DNA from: a virus
Direction: 5' to 3' (one strand)
Length of the DNA stretch: 64,000 bases
IMG/VR virus record: IMGVR_UViG_3300023235_000008
Span: 124,001 to 188,000 of that record
Position numbers and translations under genes: made by a program. This document shows positions 44,901 through 51,872 of this stretch, piece after piece. The first letter of the stretch is position 1. Each line of letters begins with the position of its first letter. Under the pieces are notes generated by a model. The model made no database searches, was not told the origin of the DNA, and saw only the letters and a list, made by a program, of their open reading frames with translations.

Positions 44901-46059
44901 TATTGCCAAATTCGCTACCTTTAAGAATAAAAATCTTTTCATCCTGCGGTATATTCAGAACACGAACAACAGTCATAATATCATTGGCATCAATGCTTAT
45001 TCTGTAAACGTCGTGTCGGTCTTCTAGGGAAATCGTATTTGTAGGATCAAAGGTACTTCCGTTAGCATCAAAGCCAACACCCTGCGTATCAAATAGTCCG
45101 CCCGCTTCCCAAATCTCTTCGTTTTGGTTTTCGTCAACATTATAAAAAACGATAGTAGCATTTTCAATTTCACGCTGATCAGTAATACCGTCAATACCAT
45201 CAGGATTATTAGCAATGAACGTAGTGAATACTTGGTTATGTATTTCTGTATAAGAAAAGCGAGTTGCAAAATCAACGTCATCGGTTTTTGTCATTCCAAT
45301 CCATTTATTTTGCGCATTTGCTGCTGGTACATTAAACGTTACTACGCCCACATCCTCGCCATTATTTTCAATACCTAGAATGTCACGGGTCGAAATGTTA
45401 TCTTGGATGTCTTTAAGACCATCTAATCCCGGCTCAGTCTGAATATAAAATGGAAACCCAAGTTGATCTACTGTGAACGTATATGAACCACCACGTGCAA
45501 TCTTAATAGTAGGGTTATTAACCGAGTTGCGATCATTTATAAAATACGAAGGTTCAATATCCACACGAGTTATGTCAAAATTTTCTTCGGAATCAATAAC
45601 GGAACTGAATACAGGAATAGAATCGGGTCCATTTGGTAACCAATAATATTGTGAAAAGTTAACAAACTTATCAAAATCAAAGAATGAAGACCAAGAATAA
45701 TATTCATTTTCAAATAGACGGTCGTGATTATTAGTATCACCGCCTTCTGCCTCAATGGCGTTGACCATATCAACATAATTTGTCAAAAACTCAACACGAT
45801 CACCACTCGTACCAGTTTCTGGAATTTCTTTAAATACTACACCCGGCTCAAGTTGATAATTCTGACGAGTATCAGATACTTCATTTACGTATTGGTCACC
45901 CGCAGAGAAAGACGGTGCAAATTTTCTACCGACAAAGGCATTAATCTTTTCTTGAACACTAGGTGTTACAAGTTGGTCAATGGTTGCATTAAGAAATTTC
46001 TCGTTTTTTTCAGTTCTGAAAATCTCAGGTAATAATCCGATGGTTTTACGCAAAGCCAT
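32956..46059 (-). CDS. Giant virion structural protein, 4367 aa
   Basis: The N-terminus (MALRKTIGLLPEIFRTEKNE, then FDFDKFVNFSQYYWLPNGPD) is like large structural proteins of marine T4-like phages. The middle has FG-GAP-like repeats (NLGTSFASSEKNLWAVAG, GFGTSVDVGDEQYIVVGAP, KFGQSVAISNDEKWIYIGA), as in beta-propellers. The C-terminal third has repeated fibre modules (SDGST, then a turn, then VDG). Position beside gp6- and gp25-like genes suggests a baseplate or fibre role. One ORF of 13.1 kb with no break argues for strong selection. Confidence 0.85.
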   Translation of the reverse strand: MALRKTIGLLPEIFRTEKNEKFLNATIDQLVTPSVQEKINAFVGRKFAPSFSAGDQYVNEVSDTRQNYQLEPGVVFKEIPETGTSGDRVEFLTNYVDMVNAIEAEGGDTNNHDRLFENEYYSWSSFFDFDKFVNFSQYYWLPNGPDSIPVFSSVIDSEENFDITRVDIEPSYFINDRNSVNNPTIKIARGGSYTFTVDQLGFPFYIQTEPGLDGLKDIQDNISTRDILGIENNGEDVGVVTFNVPAANAQNKWIGMTKTDDVDFATRFSYTEIHNQVFTTFIANNPDGIDGITDQREIENATIVFYNVDENQNEEIWEAGGLFDTQGVGFDANGSTFDPTNTISLEDRHDVYRISIDANDIMTVVRVLNIPQDEKIFILKGSEFGNKELWKNAVQQLELVPVITAPLTRFFYADGIDPLRFGIIDVVEQDEVPAINVDEDIIGRNEYISPNAVELTNGMKIDFNSDVTPVSYAGNEYYVEGVGQTGGIRLVSVDDLVVPEPFTTTEEEGFDTETFDSAGWAGSANAPLEVDYFTINRSSVDRNAWSRSNRWFHIDVIEKTAAYNDFNFIVDQDKRANRPIIEFEPDLQLFNYGKIFNRVVNVFDETQIDALSNVEGQSGYFVDGIPLLGGTTVIFGADRDPLVRSKIYEVSFIDTDSDDEFQLHLTEVGDATNDDVILISNGATRQGIVFYYNDDVWLESQQKTNINQTPYFDIFDTSGNSFGDESVYFGTGFTGTRLFSYQQQPAAVEDPVLGFGLSYKNFENVGDIIFENNYVRDAFTYSPSNIIETTKINDGFVHKIIDRDTDEIKNDWTKVNRNTRQFSIQEYLVTADETQVFQSPTIPKNENDVVNLFVYKNSKLLKRDTTQNVTNFIEPEYTTLEQDGNFFVVLAAPADVDDYIVIRAYSDVQPDFGYYEIPSNLENNATNTEFTTLTLGQIRNHITIASNNSTTFFGNSPGNSNLRDVTNLKSYAGNILQHSAGAHLGAFLLNNGSINKDNNTHVHDSSIIRSIDYSRREYSKYKQKLYDAISTMDLNFDDIPAALDAVINELKIGKSETFPFFYSDMLGYGEDAATAIYAIENPDIRTYDYGLFFDINDISNRSVLVYHNGVQIYVGTDFVFDTVGANITFDDGFVLAVDDIIEIIDYSNTDGSFIPPTPTKMGLYPKFRPEIYTDDTYRTPKTVIQGHDGSIFVAFNDSRDDIILEFEKRIYNNIKTTYTTDVFDVNELLPGKFRDSDYTREEVDSILSLGFLNWAIVNKVDYSAQIGFDVADKFTWNWSNFQDKIDGDLLPGHWRGIYRYFYDTDRPHSHPWEMLGQSEKPTWWDDRYGIAPYTKGNEVMWEDLRDGKLYQDVAGTDFTILADFVRPDLKSFIPVDATGNLADPLQSVVGAYNTTYVEESFVFGDVGPAEAAWRRSSEYPYAIMKLSALTRPSKFAATRFDSGNIVRDKSLDQIVDRHTLKRITSSDIVLHGTETNGTVNRVNGISQFVSDWARHKNVSLDNIIKVIRALELQLVYRVGGYTDKRFLKVLAEQVSPTSTNKGIFVPDDDFDIELTKSAPIARVSLSGVIIEKTNNGWAVRGYDIENPYFDIIPSSITDNNYQINTGGVRAIVYNDFRNEVIRVPYNTEFTNTQQVVDFFVSYQRYLELRGFVFNEQLEETNGALSKDWILSAKEYLFWQSQGWENGATITLNPVSDKVTFNLFGTVPDDLAGDGLQYKVLNQNLKPIRFTQLKVSRIDNLFTVQATDTAGPIYLLEVNPVQYEHTIVFNNRTVFNDIIYLPELGSRQFRLKLIGTKTSNWDGSFQAPGYIFNQPVTKTWSPGVDYKRGDFAIFRKKTWVAIKAQDARQTFEQEFWRIADNIKTGLRPNLDTAASIFGDFYNMDSVNNEGIFDRYGKGLIGYQKRDYLENLELDDVSQVKFYQGMIKQKGTASSIDKLIRAQLDNQDSDINFFEEWGFRVGEYGAIDANQVIEIELNENEFVSNPELIEFLDNGDTRPQHISYIEDDLYKTPNEYSKDMFTTRSGSTDTKKDITYAGFPRLSDIDVTIFDIANVADLNAEFVGSGYTIWTARNTAGVWDVYRVSETANRVTNVIDILDNQIKVTTSKSHNLTTNDFVVMRNTSSVDGFYRVDSIVSNVEFVVTVDASGIDLENIDGLLFTLESIKYDEPKDIASFNPIYGWQTKEKVWLENDADGKWQVLEKQSPWDFSNNITYGGVSGNDNLGTSFASSEKNLWAVAGLPNSGTGKAINCVKTATDDLTENALFDPSDVTGINGFGTSVDVGDEQYIVVGAPLSSSETGMAVIYKKGTGNVFSINQVLRPSNITSGDKFGQSVAISNDEKWIYIGASGSSEIYAYNLQDVISSNEVVQTEAGDGIKTSASIFWFPESEDNLQIIDSNGRILVPYVDFTVSGNTVNFTFTLTNSVDYVMRRIPMYRHISTIERNADVEDRAADAMGTNIDTNGDGTIIVTGAPNRRYFGTDSAVLSNAGAAYIFERTKESFIGDGTTDTFTPSGTLPPVNTLSVYIDNEIQTYTVDLTLTSDDSQFGQYTLTGNTVEFRNAPSENVIVKIDVNNFVQVQRLQSTDPTDSDLYGSSVVINSDTTGNWIAIGSPGEDRVTTNTGSVFVYLDRSKKFGTVTGTSSPTISSGDKIRINDIVVTTTGTTLTTLVSDINNAGISGITAADTNGLTIVSESKIENNKLRVMPLTGNTYGTLGIEPYTKIQEISHPRNAENETFGLAIDLNAAGDTLVVGSKIASTINTLRFDVDADDLATTVFDNNSTYFFDRELQSGAVYVYDLLASWNETIDNPSQFGFTQQLQSETIESFDEFGTSVHIRDTKIIVGSPKYDTATLTNSGIFYEYENPTLNKGWVDIRGEDDKIDVSLFNKAFIYSRRNNEIIEYLDWIDPAKGKVSGLAQQELAYTTERDPASYNVNTITTNILNTRSPWGINHVGKLWWDVSTVRYVDYEQGELDYRASQWAAKFPGSSTDVYEWVESNTLPSVYSGDGTPKFADDSSYTERVSFNNNTGIATTKYYFWVKDKTSAPNVGFRKLDSSTVARIIDNPKTYGLKFLSVIKSNSIIAYNLAENIEDNNTVLHINYDVIKNSNVLHSEYQLVAEGDSTSVIADKIYNKFVDSLAATNSNGDSVPQRGLSVAERYGVLYRPRQTMFVDRTTALELFVTFCNEVFGKYQIANQFDLSRIESADPIPGERSGAWAESVDTFAELSYLNPAIYANGYKVLVLGDENYDNLWSIYEKQSDNTWILTRIQAYDTNNYWQKTTWYADGFNENTVVTFAVETEQDLNAISDTLSAGELVKIKSNDLGVESIVQFNEDGSFEEVVVEDGTIEFLPSLYDNTVEVIGFDNSAFDNSLFDKLPTTEIRQIVEAVKNDIFVEDIRVEWNRLWFTMVEYLLTEQPYADWLIKTSFIKVVQKLRGLDQYPSYQRDNQDYISDYIAEAKPYRTNVREYILEYTKDDPWNGDVTDFDVHSYFDSDLGYYRKPSGEKASDFALWEQGLNVPWGDNYGYSVGSTILLNSGIGYTIPPVLTVTGGGGSGAIIEAKTNGSVITQLTVINEGNGYTTTPTVEIDGVGTGLEIYLQLTNGKVREFDSILKFDRIAYSSDIVEWEANTAYTAAQIISYLGEAYEVVADYTSSATFDASNLTVYADGDFTSAADRIAAYYTPTEGMIGNDITQLQIGTDYPGVRVYGPDFNANPGFDVGAFDVEEFDAFEIDENGIAVISGASSIDSIIRSTYSDAALGVAPEDIDIVGGKYIDVYNSHSPEEFVPGIMFDTLDLKVFTLPGQDQEFDGNAARIYTEFHVSDGSTASFGYKGSSSVEDVDNIFVWTALGGVQYQDIDFTVDYTNGIVTFVSVPVSNDTIYIYSFSNTGENPVAEKSFTADGITDTFTVPIDPDVVEQGYVLVDGVRSLNPNIVVNGNFIDVVLSSTPTAGQHVHIVLYDVDPDVRQAFSEVTEQLETSDGSTRVITLDNTSLYAKPFEANMIVEVNGSRLRPANAVYYSGDGNTITFNVPTSAQETQALVQNSDIIVGIYDQSVDQYRNLVAGQDYTTNAYDGSSIRSITFIGDDSAARTPTTQDTVVIGITTDAEYTVSSDGTTLTIDAGVTLAADDIIRIVQFANHDPQRIQTNVFKGVGTEQRFTLDRPVTNTDYLWVTVDGTKLHSAVDYSVLGSEIIIADSTTLTASSIIVVSGFSEKISQPSTGFRIFNDMLGNTEYYRITQDNTTTLVQEFTLEDDVIYVENATSLAPPDTDSGVPGFLMIAGERITYWERDTDANTVSRLRRGTQGTGAKSVHALGSNVFDVSGQQIPGNTHTQVWYTSGDGTAADGQGLQNSSTLQAQYLVAKRTLLAE

Positions 46060-49000
46060 TAACTTGTACTCCCTACATTAGTATTTTCGATAGTGGTAGT
46101 AGTGGCGAATGAACTAGTGATTGTATCGTCGGTGGAAGAGGACGATACTACATTGCCGCTTGCTTTTAGTCTACTTGCCGTAATTCCGTCAATAATATCA
46201 ACATCACTTACTGTTGCTGACGATATAAAGATTTCATCACGCTGGGCAGTGATTTGAAATAACGATCCAAATACTTGGTCGCCGCTATTAGGAACAATCA
46301 ATACCGTTTCGATATCAGGCACAAGCTCTTGGTGAATATATCCTGCAAGTTCACTGAAGAAGAATGTGTCACCAAAATCCCAGTTATCCACTGCAAAGAA
46401 TTCATTAATTGCATTAATAACACGAACGTTTATTTCACTATCAGTTTTTAGTGTTGCTGAATTTTTGATAACCTTGAAGGTTGACTGCAATGATGGATCG
46501 GATTTTTCACCAAATAATGGTCTATATTTGACACTGTTGAAAATAATCGTATCGCTGATTGCCTTAAATGCTTCCAGACCACCAAAACTATTACGTAATT
46601 CAAAACTGGTTGGCTTAGTCGGCTCAGTCAATGTGTTGGTAGTATCAGCAATATATGCACGATAATCCTCATCGTATGCACGTGTTAACAAGAACATATC
46701 AACGAAGTTCGAAGGCGATGGGTCAATACGGCGGCCGTTCGGACTGTTGTGCGTGTACTGGAAGTTAAGTAGGTCACGTCCAATACGAACACGATATTCT
46801 GTAGATTCGGCGACAGTACGTGTTCCTGCCGAACTAATGCTCATCACAAAGAATTTTTCTTCGGTCGTGGCATAAAATATCTGACCATCATTATACAATG
46901 ATAAATCTTGACTTATATCAATTTCTGCGGCATAATCAACATTAACAGTGGTGGATGAAATAGGACGATATCTTTCAAAGTTATCAACATCCAATACTTT
47001 TTCAAAAAATACCAATTTAGTTGTTACATTTGTTTCAGGGGCAACCACAATATCAAAAATCTCGGGGTTATCTGGAATACCGTCATCATCACGATCAGGA
47101 TAGGTCACTTTAATTTTAGTGCTATCAACATATCCATCACTTTCCTGAACATTCGCATACACAGAAAGATTATAGTTTGACGGGAAAGCCTCGTTTGCAT
47201 CAGGCTGGGCATTGATTTTTAAAATATTGATATTATCTTTGATTGTTTGTCCTGTACGTGGATCAAATATTTTCTGACCCGGCTCAAAGTAGAAGCGAGT
47301 TTGCAATGTGCTTTCAAAGAAATAATCCAATGAACGATACTTCACGGTATATGTTTCGCCATCTGTCTCAAACATAATAAACCAACTATTGTCTATGCCA
47401 GTTGAAGACGTGTCGCCCGCATTGCCAAGATTGAACGTTTCTGATTTATCCAAATCAACCCCATCGATAACAACCCATTCCTGCGTTTCTTGATCAAAGC
47501 GCAATCCAAACTCTTTAAATAGTTTAACACGTGAAATAATATCGCTTTCTACAACCGCAGGGAAATCATTCGTAAATGGAACAATAATCTCAGTGGGGAT
47601 TGCGGCACTTGGAAGTATATCATTCAATGATACCGGACCCGTGCCATCAGTCAATGCACCCGTTCCTTGATTCGAACCATCATCCACCACGTTAGTGACG
47701 GCGCTCCATATAAAATCACGGGTTCCCGGCGCACCACTTGTTCCTGCCTCAAGCGTTCCATTTTCACGGAAAAAGAAACCATCGGGGGCAACAAACTTAA
47801 CAAGCGAACTTGTTTTTAAAAACTTCAGGTTGGATGTTACAAAACTACCAATACTTAATGGATCACCGGATGCGTTAGCAAAATATCCAGTTGTTAGGTT
47901 GGTTCCTGTTGTTAACTGAATCCACTGAACGTCATTAACAGTAATATCATATGGTGAATAATTCTTAAAGTAGAAATGCAACGCTGGTTTATCAGCAATA
48001 ATAGGTTCCAATGTATTAATAACAACGTTCAAAATGTCGTTATCATTGATAAACTCAAAGGTAAAGGTTTCAATGCTTTCAAACTCATACAATAATCCGT
48101 CATCGGCAAAGATATTGGTTGAACTATACTTACCAGTGGTATCACGAACATCCAAGTATCGTGAAATACCAGAACTTGCTCGGTTCACACTCTTAACTTT
48201 CAAGATATCATTGTATTGCGTTAACGGAAATGCATTATAATCTTCACCATTTATCATTCTATTTTGCGAATAGTAACTCAATGGTGCATTTGCACGAACA
48301 CTGTTTATGCTTTCACGAGAAGACGCATTTGAAACCGTTGCTTCAAGGCTCAACTCAAGTGATACTGTCTCCAACTGATTGTTACGACTTAGATACGGAA
48401 TATCAACAACAATACCTTGCATATTATCTGGTGTTATTTTATAATCAAGCGCATTACCAGCACGGAAAATTACCCGAAAGTCGCCAACTGGAATATCTGA
48501 AAATACACCATCACCAAATGCAATATCAATCTGATCATTAGTACGACTATTCACCGAATAAAGTGTACGGGTGCTTGCCGCAAGATCGTTGTAAATAATG
48601 TTTGTACCTGAAATCGCAGGAACTTTAGTCCACTCGCTTTCCACATTGCCATCTGCATCCAATTTGTAAAGCCATACATCAGTATTATCAACATTCGAAA
48701 CATTAATAGATACAATGCGGTTTTCAATAGATTCATCAATAGTAAAATCAGCCTGTTGAACCACGCCCTGCTTAAAGTACGTAAAGAAACCAGTGTTATT
48801 TGAACCGTTACCACGTCCATCATTGCGATAGATTAGATTAAACCCACTGCCCGGAACAGGTGGTTGCTCATATACATAACTTTGTCCAGAAAATGAACCA
48901 TTCACCAATTCAAAGTTCATATCGATGCCGTTCACGTTATTACTGAAAGAATAGATAGGAACGGTGTTCGGCACCAAGTTCAATGTATATTCTTCAACCT

Positions 49001-49550
49001 TAATACCGTTTATGTCGCCCGCATACGCTGGCTTGCCAAATCGCTGCGAACGTTGTAATGACGCATTCATAACAATAGTAAACTGTTCTAAGAAATCGCT
49101 GTTGGTATTGTCGTCCCAAATAATAGGGGTATCAGCAAGATTAAAACCGTTGCTGTCAAAAATGTTTTCAGTAGTAGAAATAGATTGAATCTTTAAAAAA
49201 CCACGTGCAGTAGAACTACGCTTCGGATGATAGTTAAGCATACGTGCAAGTTGCAATACGCTGTCACGGCGTTCTGCTGTTTCAAGAAAGTTTTCACGTG
49301 CATTCATATCGGTGCGGAACGCAAGGCTCTGTCCCATAAACGCAATCAAATCAATAAGTGCAATATATTCGGAGGATTCAATGAAATCGTTGAAATCTTC
49401 AGGATAATAAATCCGAAGATAATCAATCATCGTCTTTCTTAATGTCTCGTAATCATATGACTGGAAGTCCGCTTCACGAAATGTTTCATAAACTTTCTTC
49501 CAATCCTCATTGATAAATAAATTAAACCCACGTGTTGATGTTGCTGTCAT
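46059..49550 (-). CDS. Baseplate wedge protein, gp6-like
   Basis: The N-terminus NEDWKKVYETFREADFQSYD and FIESSEYIALIDLIAFMGQS, then ARENFLETAERRDSVLQLAR, match the pattern of T4 gp6 and its relatives in marine phages. Length (1163 aa) exceeds T4 gp6 (about 660 aa), as is common in such phages. It is coupled to the giant protein by a one-base overlap. Confidence 0.85.
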   Translation of the reverse strand: MTATSTRGFNLFINEDWKKVYETFREADFQSYDYETLRKTMIDYLRIYYPEDFNDFIESSEYIALIDLIAFMGQSLAFRTDMNARENFLETAERRDSVLQLARMLNYHPKRSSTARGFLKIQSISTTENIFDSNGFNLADTPIIWDDNTNSDFLEQFTIVMNASLQRSQRFGKPAYAGDINGIKVEEYTLNLVPNTVPIYSFSNNVNGIDMNFELVNGSFSGQSYVYEQPPVPGSGFNLIYRNDGRGNGSNNTGFFTYFKQGVVQQADFTIDESIENRIVSINVSNVDNTDVWLYKLDADGNVESEWTKVPAISGTNIIYNDLAASTRTLYSVNSRTNDQIDIAFGDGVFSDIPVGDFRVIFRAGNALDYKITPDNMQGIVVDIPYLSRNNQLETVSLELSLEATVSNASSRESINSVRANAPLSYYSQNRMINGEDYNAFPLTQYNDILKVKSVNRASSGISRYLDVRDTTGKYSSTNIFADDGLLYEFESIETFTFEFINDNDILNVVINTLEPIIADKPALHFYFKNYSPYDITVNDVQWIQLTTGTNLTTGYFANASGDPLSIGSFVTSNLKFLKTSSLVKFVAPDGFFFRENGTLEAGTSGAPGTRDFIWSAVTNVVDDGSNQGTGALTDGTGPVSLNDILPSAAIPTEIIVPFTNDFPAVVESDIISRVKLFKEFGLRFDQETQEWVVIDGVDLDKSETFNLGNAGDTSSTGIDNSWFIMFETDGETYTVKYRSLDYFFESTLQTRFYFEPGQKIFDPRTGQTIKDNINILKINAQPDANEAFPSNYNLSVYANVQESDGYVDSTKIKVTYPDRDDDGIPDNPEIFDIVVAPETNVTTKLVFFEKVLDVDNFERYRPISSTTVNVDYAAEIDISQDLSLYNDGQIFYATTEEKFFVMSISSAGTRTVAESTEYRVRIGRDLLNFQYTHNSPNGRRIDPSPSNFVDMFLLTRAYDEDYRAYIADTTNTLTEPTKPTSFELRNSFGGLEAFKAISDTIIFNSVKYRPLFGEKSDPSLQSTFKVIKNSATLKTDSEINVRVINAINEFFAVDNWDFGDTFFFSELAGYIHQELVPDIETVLIVPNSGDQVFGSLFQITAQRDEIFISSATVSDVDIIDGITASRLKASGNVVSSSSTDDTITSSFATTTTIENTNVGSTS

Positions 49551-49574
49551 ACTATTTGAATCCTACTGTTAATG

Positions 49575-49582
49575 TATTTATG
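49575..49582 (-). promoter_or_regulatory. Near-match late promoter box
   Basis: CATAAATA on the minus strand (seven of eight bases), 24 bases upstream of the gp6-like start. Confidence 0.4.
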
Positions 49583-49603
49583 ATTTATAATAAAGTGTGC
49601 ATA

Positions 49604-49987
49604 TTATAGTATTGACGTACTGATTTGCTGTGTTTCGCCGTTAAACTGCAATAATAACTCTTCAGAAAGGTCTAACTCACGATAAAATAACTCTACTTCT
49701 ACTTGTAACCCAAGCTCATATTCCGTTAGGATTACATTCGATACTTGTGTTCGTGGGTCGCTGTTGACAATAGTGGTTACATCGTCTACTATAGATTGCT
49801 TGACATCTTCGGTCATGGGATCGTATATATGATCCCAAATGATTGTGCCGAAATCAGGACGCATTAACTTCTCGCCTTTACGGATTTGAAAATGATTAAG
49901 TAAATCACGCTTGATTAACTCTTTATCTTCCAAACGGGTTGACCCAAAGACCGTATCGACCGTGTTATAACCTCTATAAAAACTCAT
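49604..49987 (-). CDS. Baseplate wedge protein, gp25-like
   Basis: LLNHFQIRKGEKLMRPDFG and IWDHIYDPMTEDV follow the gp25/W family pattern, including the conserved basic and Pro residues; length (127 aa) is typical. It forms part of the baseplate inner ring. An AAGGAGA site precedes the start, and an imperfect late box (ACTAAATA) lies a little upstream. Confidence 0.9.
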   Translation of the reverse strand: MSFYRGYNTVDTVFGSTRLEDKELIKRDLLNHFQIRKGEKLMRPDFGTIIWDHIYDPMTEDVKQSIVDDVTTIVNSDPRTQVSNVILTEYELGLQVEVELFYRELDLSEELLLQFNGETQQISTSIL

Positions 49988-50015
49988 ATTATTATCTCCT
50001 TGTGGTATTTAGTCG

Positions 50016-50044
50016 TTGACAATAGGCAATGCTTAATGTATATT
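50016..50044 (+). promoter_or_regulatory. sigma70-type promoter
   Basis: TTGACA and TATATT separated by 17 bases, in the divergent gap before the gene at 50069, which has GGAG upstream. It probably drives the whole early-type block to about 53.6 kb. Confidence 0.75.
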
Positions 50045-50068
50045 GAACGAAATAGATGGAGAAATACG

Positions 50069-50230
50069 ATGGCTAAGAAAGTCTACAAGTTTGTAAATCA
50101 CGACGAGATTCCAGCAATCACCGCCGAATATGTATTAAGCGTTGCTGATGCTGATAGCATCTGGTCCATACCTATTGACGAAATCAATGAGTTCCTTAAC
50201 GACTTGGAAGAATATGATGGATTATCGTAA
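50069..50230 (+). CDS. Small protein, 53 aa
   Basis: The ATG at 50069 (MAKKVYKFVNHDEIPAITAE) has a GGAG site. The first 15 residues match the N-terminus of the protein at 53698 (MAKKTIKYVSKDEIPTL), which also stands directly behind a promoter. The rest is acidic. Function is unknown. Confidence 0.65.
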   Translation: MAKKVYKFVNHDEIPAITAEYVLSVADADSIWSIPIDEINEFLNDLEEYDGLS

Positions 50231-50744
50231 AAGTGGGTCAACATGTACGCATTCCAATTGGGATGGTAAATGGTATAGTTCGTCACATACAGTAAGTATT
50301 GACAAACTGCGGAATCACCAAGGGGATACTCTACCAGATTGGGAACGCCTTATCATAATGAAAGAAGTTCTATCACCAGAACAATATGAGTTCAATAAAA
50401 ATTTCGACGGATTTGCCCATTTAACAGATACAGAAATGCGTAATATATCTATGCGTTCGTTCCCAACATTACGTTCTGAAGTATTTCAATGGTTGCGTGA
50501 AAATGTTGCGGATTCAACCGATATCAATCGCAAAGACCGACCAGAAGGATGGTGCATTGGTTCAGCCGAATATCGTGTAAGTGGCGCATCGGGTTACCTA
50601 ACCATCTGGTTTTTACGGCGTCTTGATGCAATGAAGTTTATCAAAAAGTGGAGTGTTTACAATCAGCCAGAAGAATACTCGAATGATGACGGTATGTGGA
50701 AACGTCTTATTGACGGCATACTTGTAGATGTAGAGCAAAACTGA
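50217..50744 (+). CDS. Hypothetical protein, tandem paralogue 1
   Basis: The ATG at 50217 (MDYRKSGSTCTHSNWDG) overlaps the previous gene by 14 bases. The central part shares a 99-base stretch with no mismatch with the next gene; the flanks are only loosely alike. The end (IWFLRRLDAMKFIKKWS, then LIDGILVDVEQ) parallels that of the paralogue. No function is recognised. Confidence 0.7.
   Translation: MDYRKSGSTCTHSNWDGKWYSSSHTVSIDKLRNHQGDTLPDWERLIIMKEVLSPEQYEFNKNFDGFAHLTDTEMRNISMRSFPTLRSEVFQWLRENVADSTDINRKDRPEGWCIGSAEYRVSGASGYLTIWFLRRLDAMKFIKKWSVYNQPEEYSNDDGMWKRLIDGILVDVEQN
50459..50557 (+). repeat. 99-base direct repeat, copy 1
   Basis: Identical to 50983-51081 and lies in the core of the first paralogue. 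The surrounding coding sequence is much less similar. Confidence 0.9.
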
Positions 50745-51259
50745 TGAGATATTTAAAAGGTTGGTATTTTTGTAGCGATTCGAATTGGGGCACTTCATTT
50801 GACTCAGGACATAGGGTGTCAGTTGAAACGCATGAAGATTTTAAGCATGGTTCAGTTGAGTGCGATGATTGGAAACGTCTAATCATTATGAAAAGCGCCA
50901 TTAATAAAGTAAGATATGATATGTATGCACGTTTGAACCCCGAATGGACCGATTCTGAGTTAATAAGGTTAGCAGTAGAAGAGTTCCCAACATTACGTTC
51001 TGAAGTATTTCAATGGTTGCGTGAAAATGTTGCGGATTCAACCGATATCAATCGCAAAGACCGACCAGAAGGATGGTGCATCGGAGATACACAACGCCGC
51101 ATGAAAGAAATGGTTGAGTTAAATATATGGTTTTTACGGCGGCGGGACGCACTGAAGTTTATCAAAACGTGGAGTGTTCACAAACAACCAACCGAAACCT
51201 TCAGCGACGACATAAAGAAGGTGTTGATTGATGGAAAACTTGTAGAAATAGAACGATAG
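50744..51259 (+). CDS. Hypothetical protein, tandem paralogue 2
   Basis: Starts on a TGATG overlap: MRYLKGWYFCSDSNWGTSFD. The core and C-terminus (WFLRRRDALKFIKTWSVHKQ) match the previous protein, so this is a tandem duplication. The 171-aa product has no known domain. Confidence 0.7.
   Translation: MRYLKGWYFCSDSNWGTSFDSGHRVSVETHEDFKHGSVECDDWKRLIIMKSAINKVRYDMYARLNPEWTDSELIRLAVEEFPTLRSEVFQWLRENVADSTDINRKDRPEGWCIGDTQRRMKEMVELNIWFLRRRDALKFIKTWSVHKQPTETFSDDIKKVLIDGKLVEIER
50983..51081 (+). repeat. 99-base direct repeat, copy 2
   Basis: Identical to 50459-50557, in the core of the second paralogue. Confidence 0.9.
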
Positions 51260-51269
51260 GAAAAAGTTC

Positions 51270-51539
51270 ATGAATGAAGAAAAAGAGTATTACAGTCACT
51301 ATCCAGACCGTTACGTATGTAGTGTGATTGACGAAATGCGGAAGTGTCATGAAACCCGCAACTATGCCATTCTACCTAGTCTCATTGAAGAAATGCAGAC
51401 GATGGTTAATCGTATGGAAGCCGGTCTTAGTGAACAAAAAAGTATGAATAAACTTAGCGAAGATTTCAAGAAACTGCGTGTAGAATATAACGAACTTGTT
51501 ACCGAATACAACGACCTCAATGATAAAGGTAAGAAATAA
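51270..51539 (+). CDS. Coiled-coil-like protein, 89 aa
   Basis: AGGAAAAAG precedes the ATG. The C-terminal half (LSEDFKKLRVEYNELVTEYN) has heptad patterning typical of a coiled coil. Stop and next start overlap (TAATG). Function is unknown. Confidence 0.65.
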   Translation: MNEEKEYYSHYPDRYVCSVIDEMRKCHETRNYAILPSLIEEMQTMVNRMEAGLSEQKSMNKLSEDFKKLRVEYNELVTEYNDLNDKGKK

Positions 51540-51871
51540 TGTTCGGATTTAAGAAAGTTATTGATGAAACTATTTCCCGTGAAGAGTTCTGGGAAACGTT
51601 ATCAACCGACCACGGCATCAAGGCGGGCGATATTGTCCAGACACGAGATATCAGCCGTGGAAGCAAGTTAGTTTCTGGTGGATGGTCGTATGATTGTGCG
51701 GTTGTAATGTCAGTAAATCCTTTTATTATGGTTTCTGAAGAAACTGATATGAAATGGTCGTGTGCAAAAGCAGAAGATTTTGAACCAGTCGGTGTTCGGG
51801 CTTCGCAACGGTGGTTCAAACACTGTTGGAAAAAACGTATGGACGGTAAACCCCCAAAATATAGGAGATAA
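51539..51871 (+). CDS. FW-box protein outside the operon, 110 aa
   Basis: MFGFKKVIDETISREEFWET carries the box at residue 12, then a beta-rich body (DIVQTRDISRGSKLVSGG) and a basic end. It lies on the + strand in the early block, far from the radical SAM genes, so the box is not confined to one operon. Confidence 0.65.
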   Translation: MFGFKKVIDETISREEFWETLSTDHGIKAGDIVQTRDISRGSKLVSGGWSYDCAVVMSVNPFIMVSEETDMKWSCAKAEDFEPVGVRASQRWFKHCWKKRMDGKPPKYRR

Positions 51872-51872
51872 T

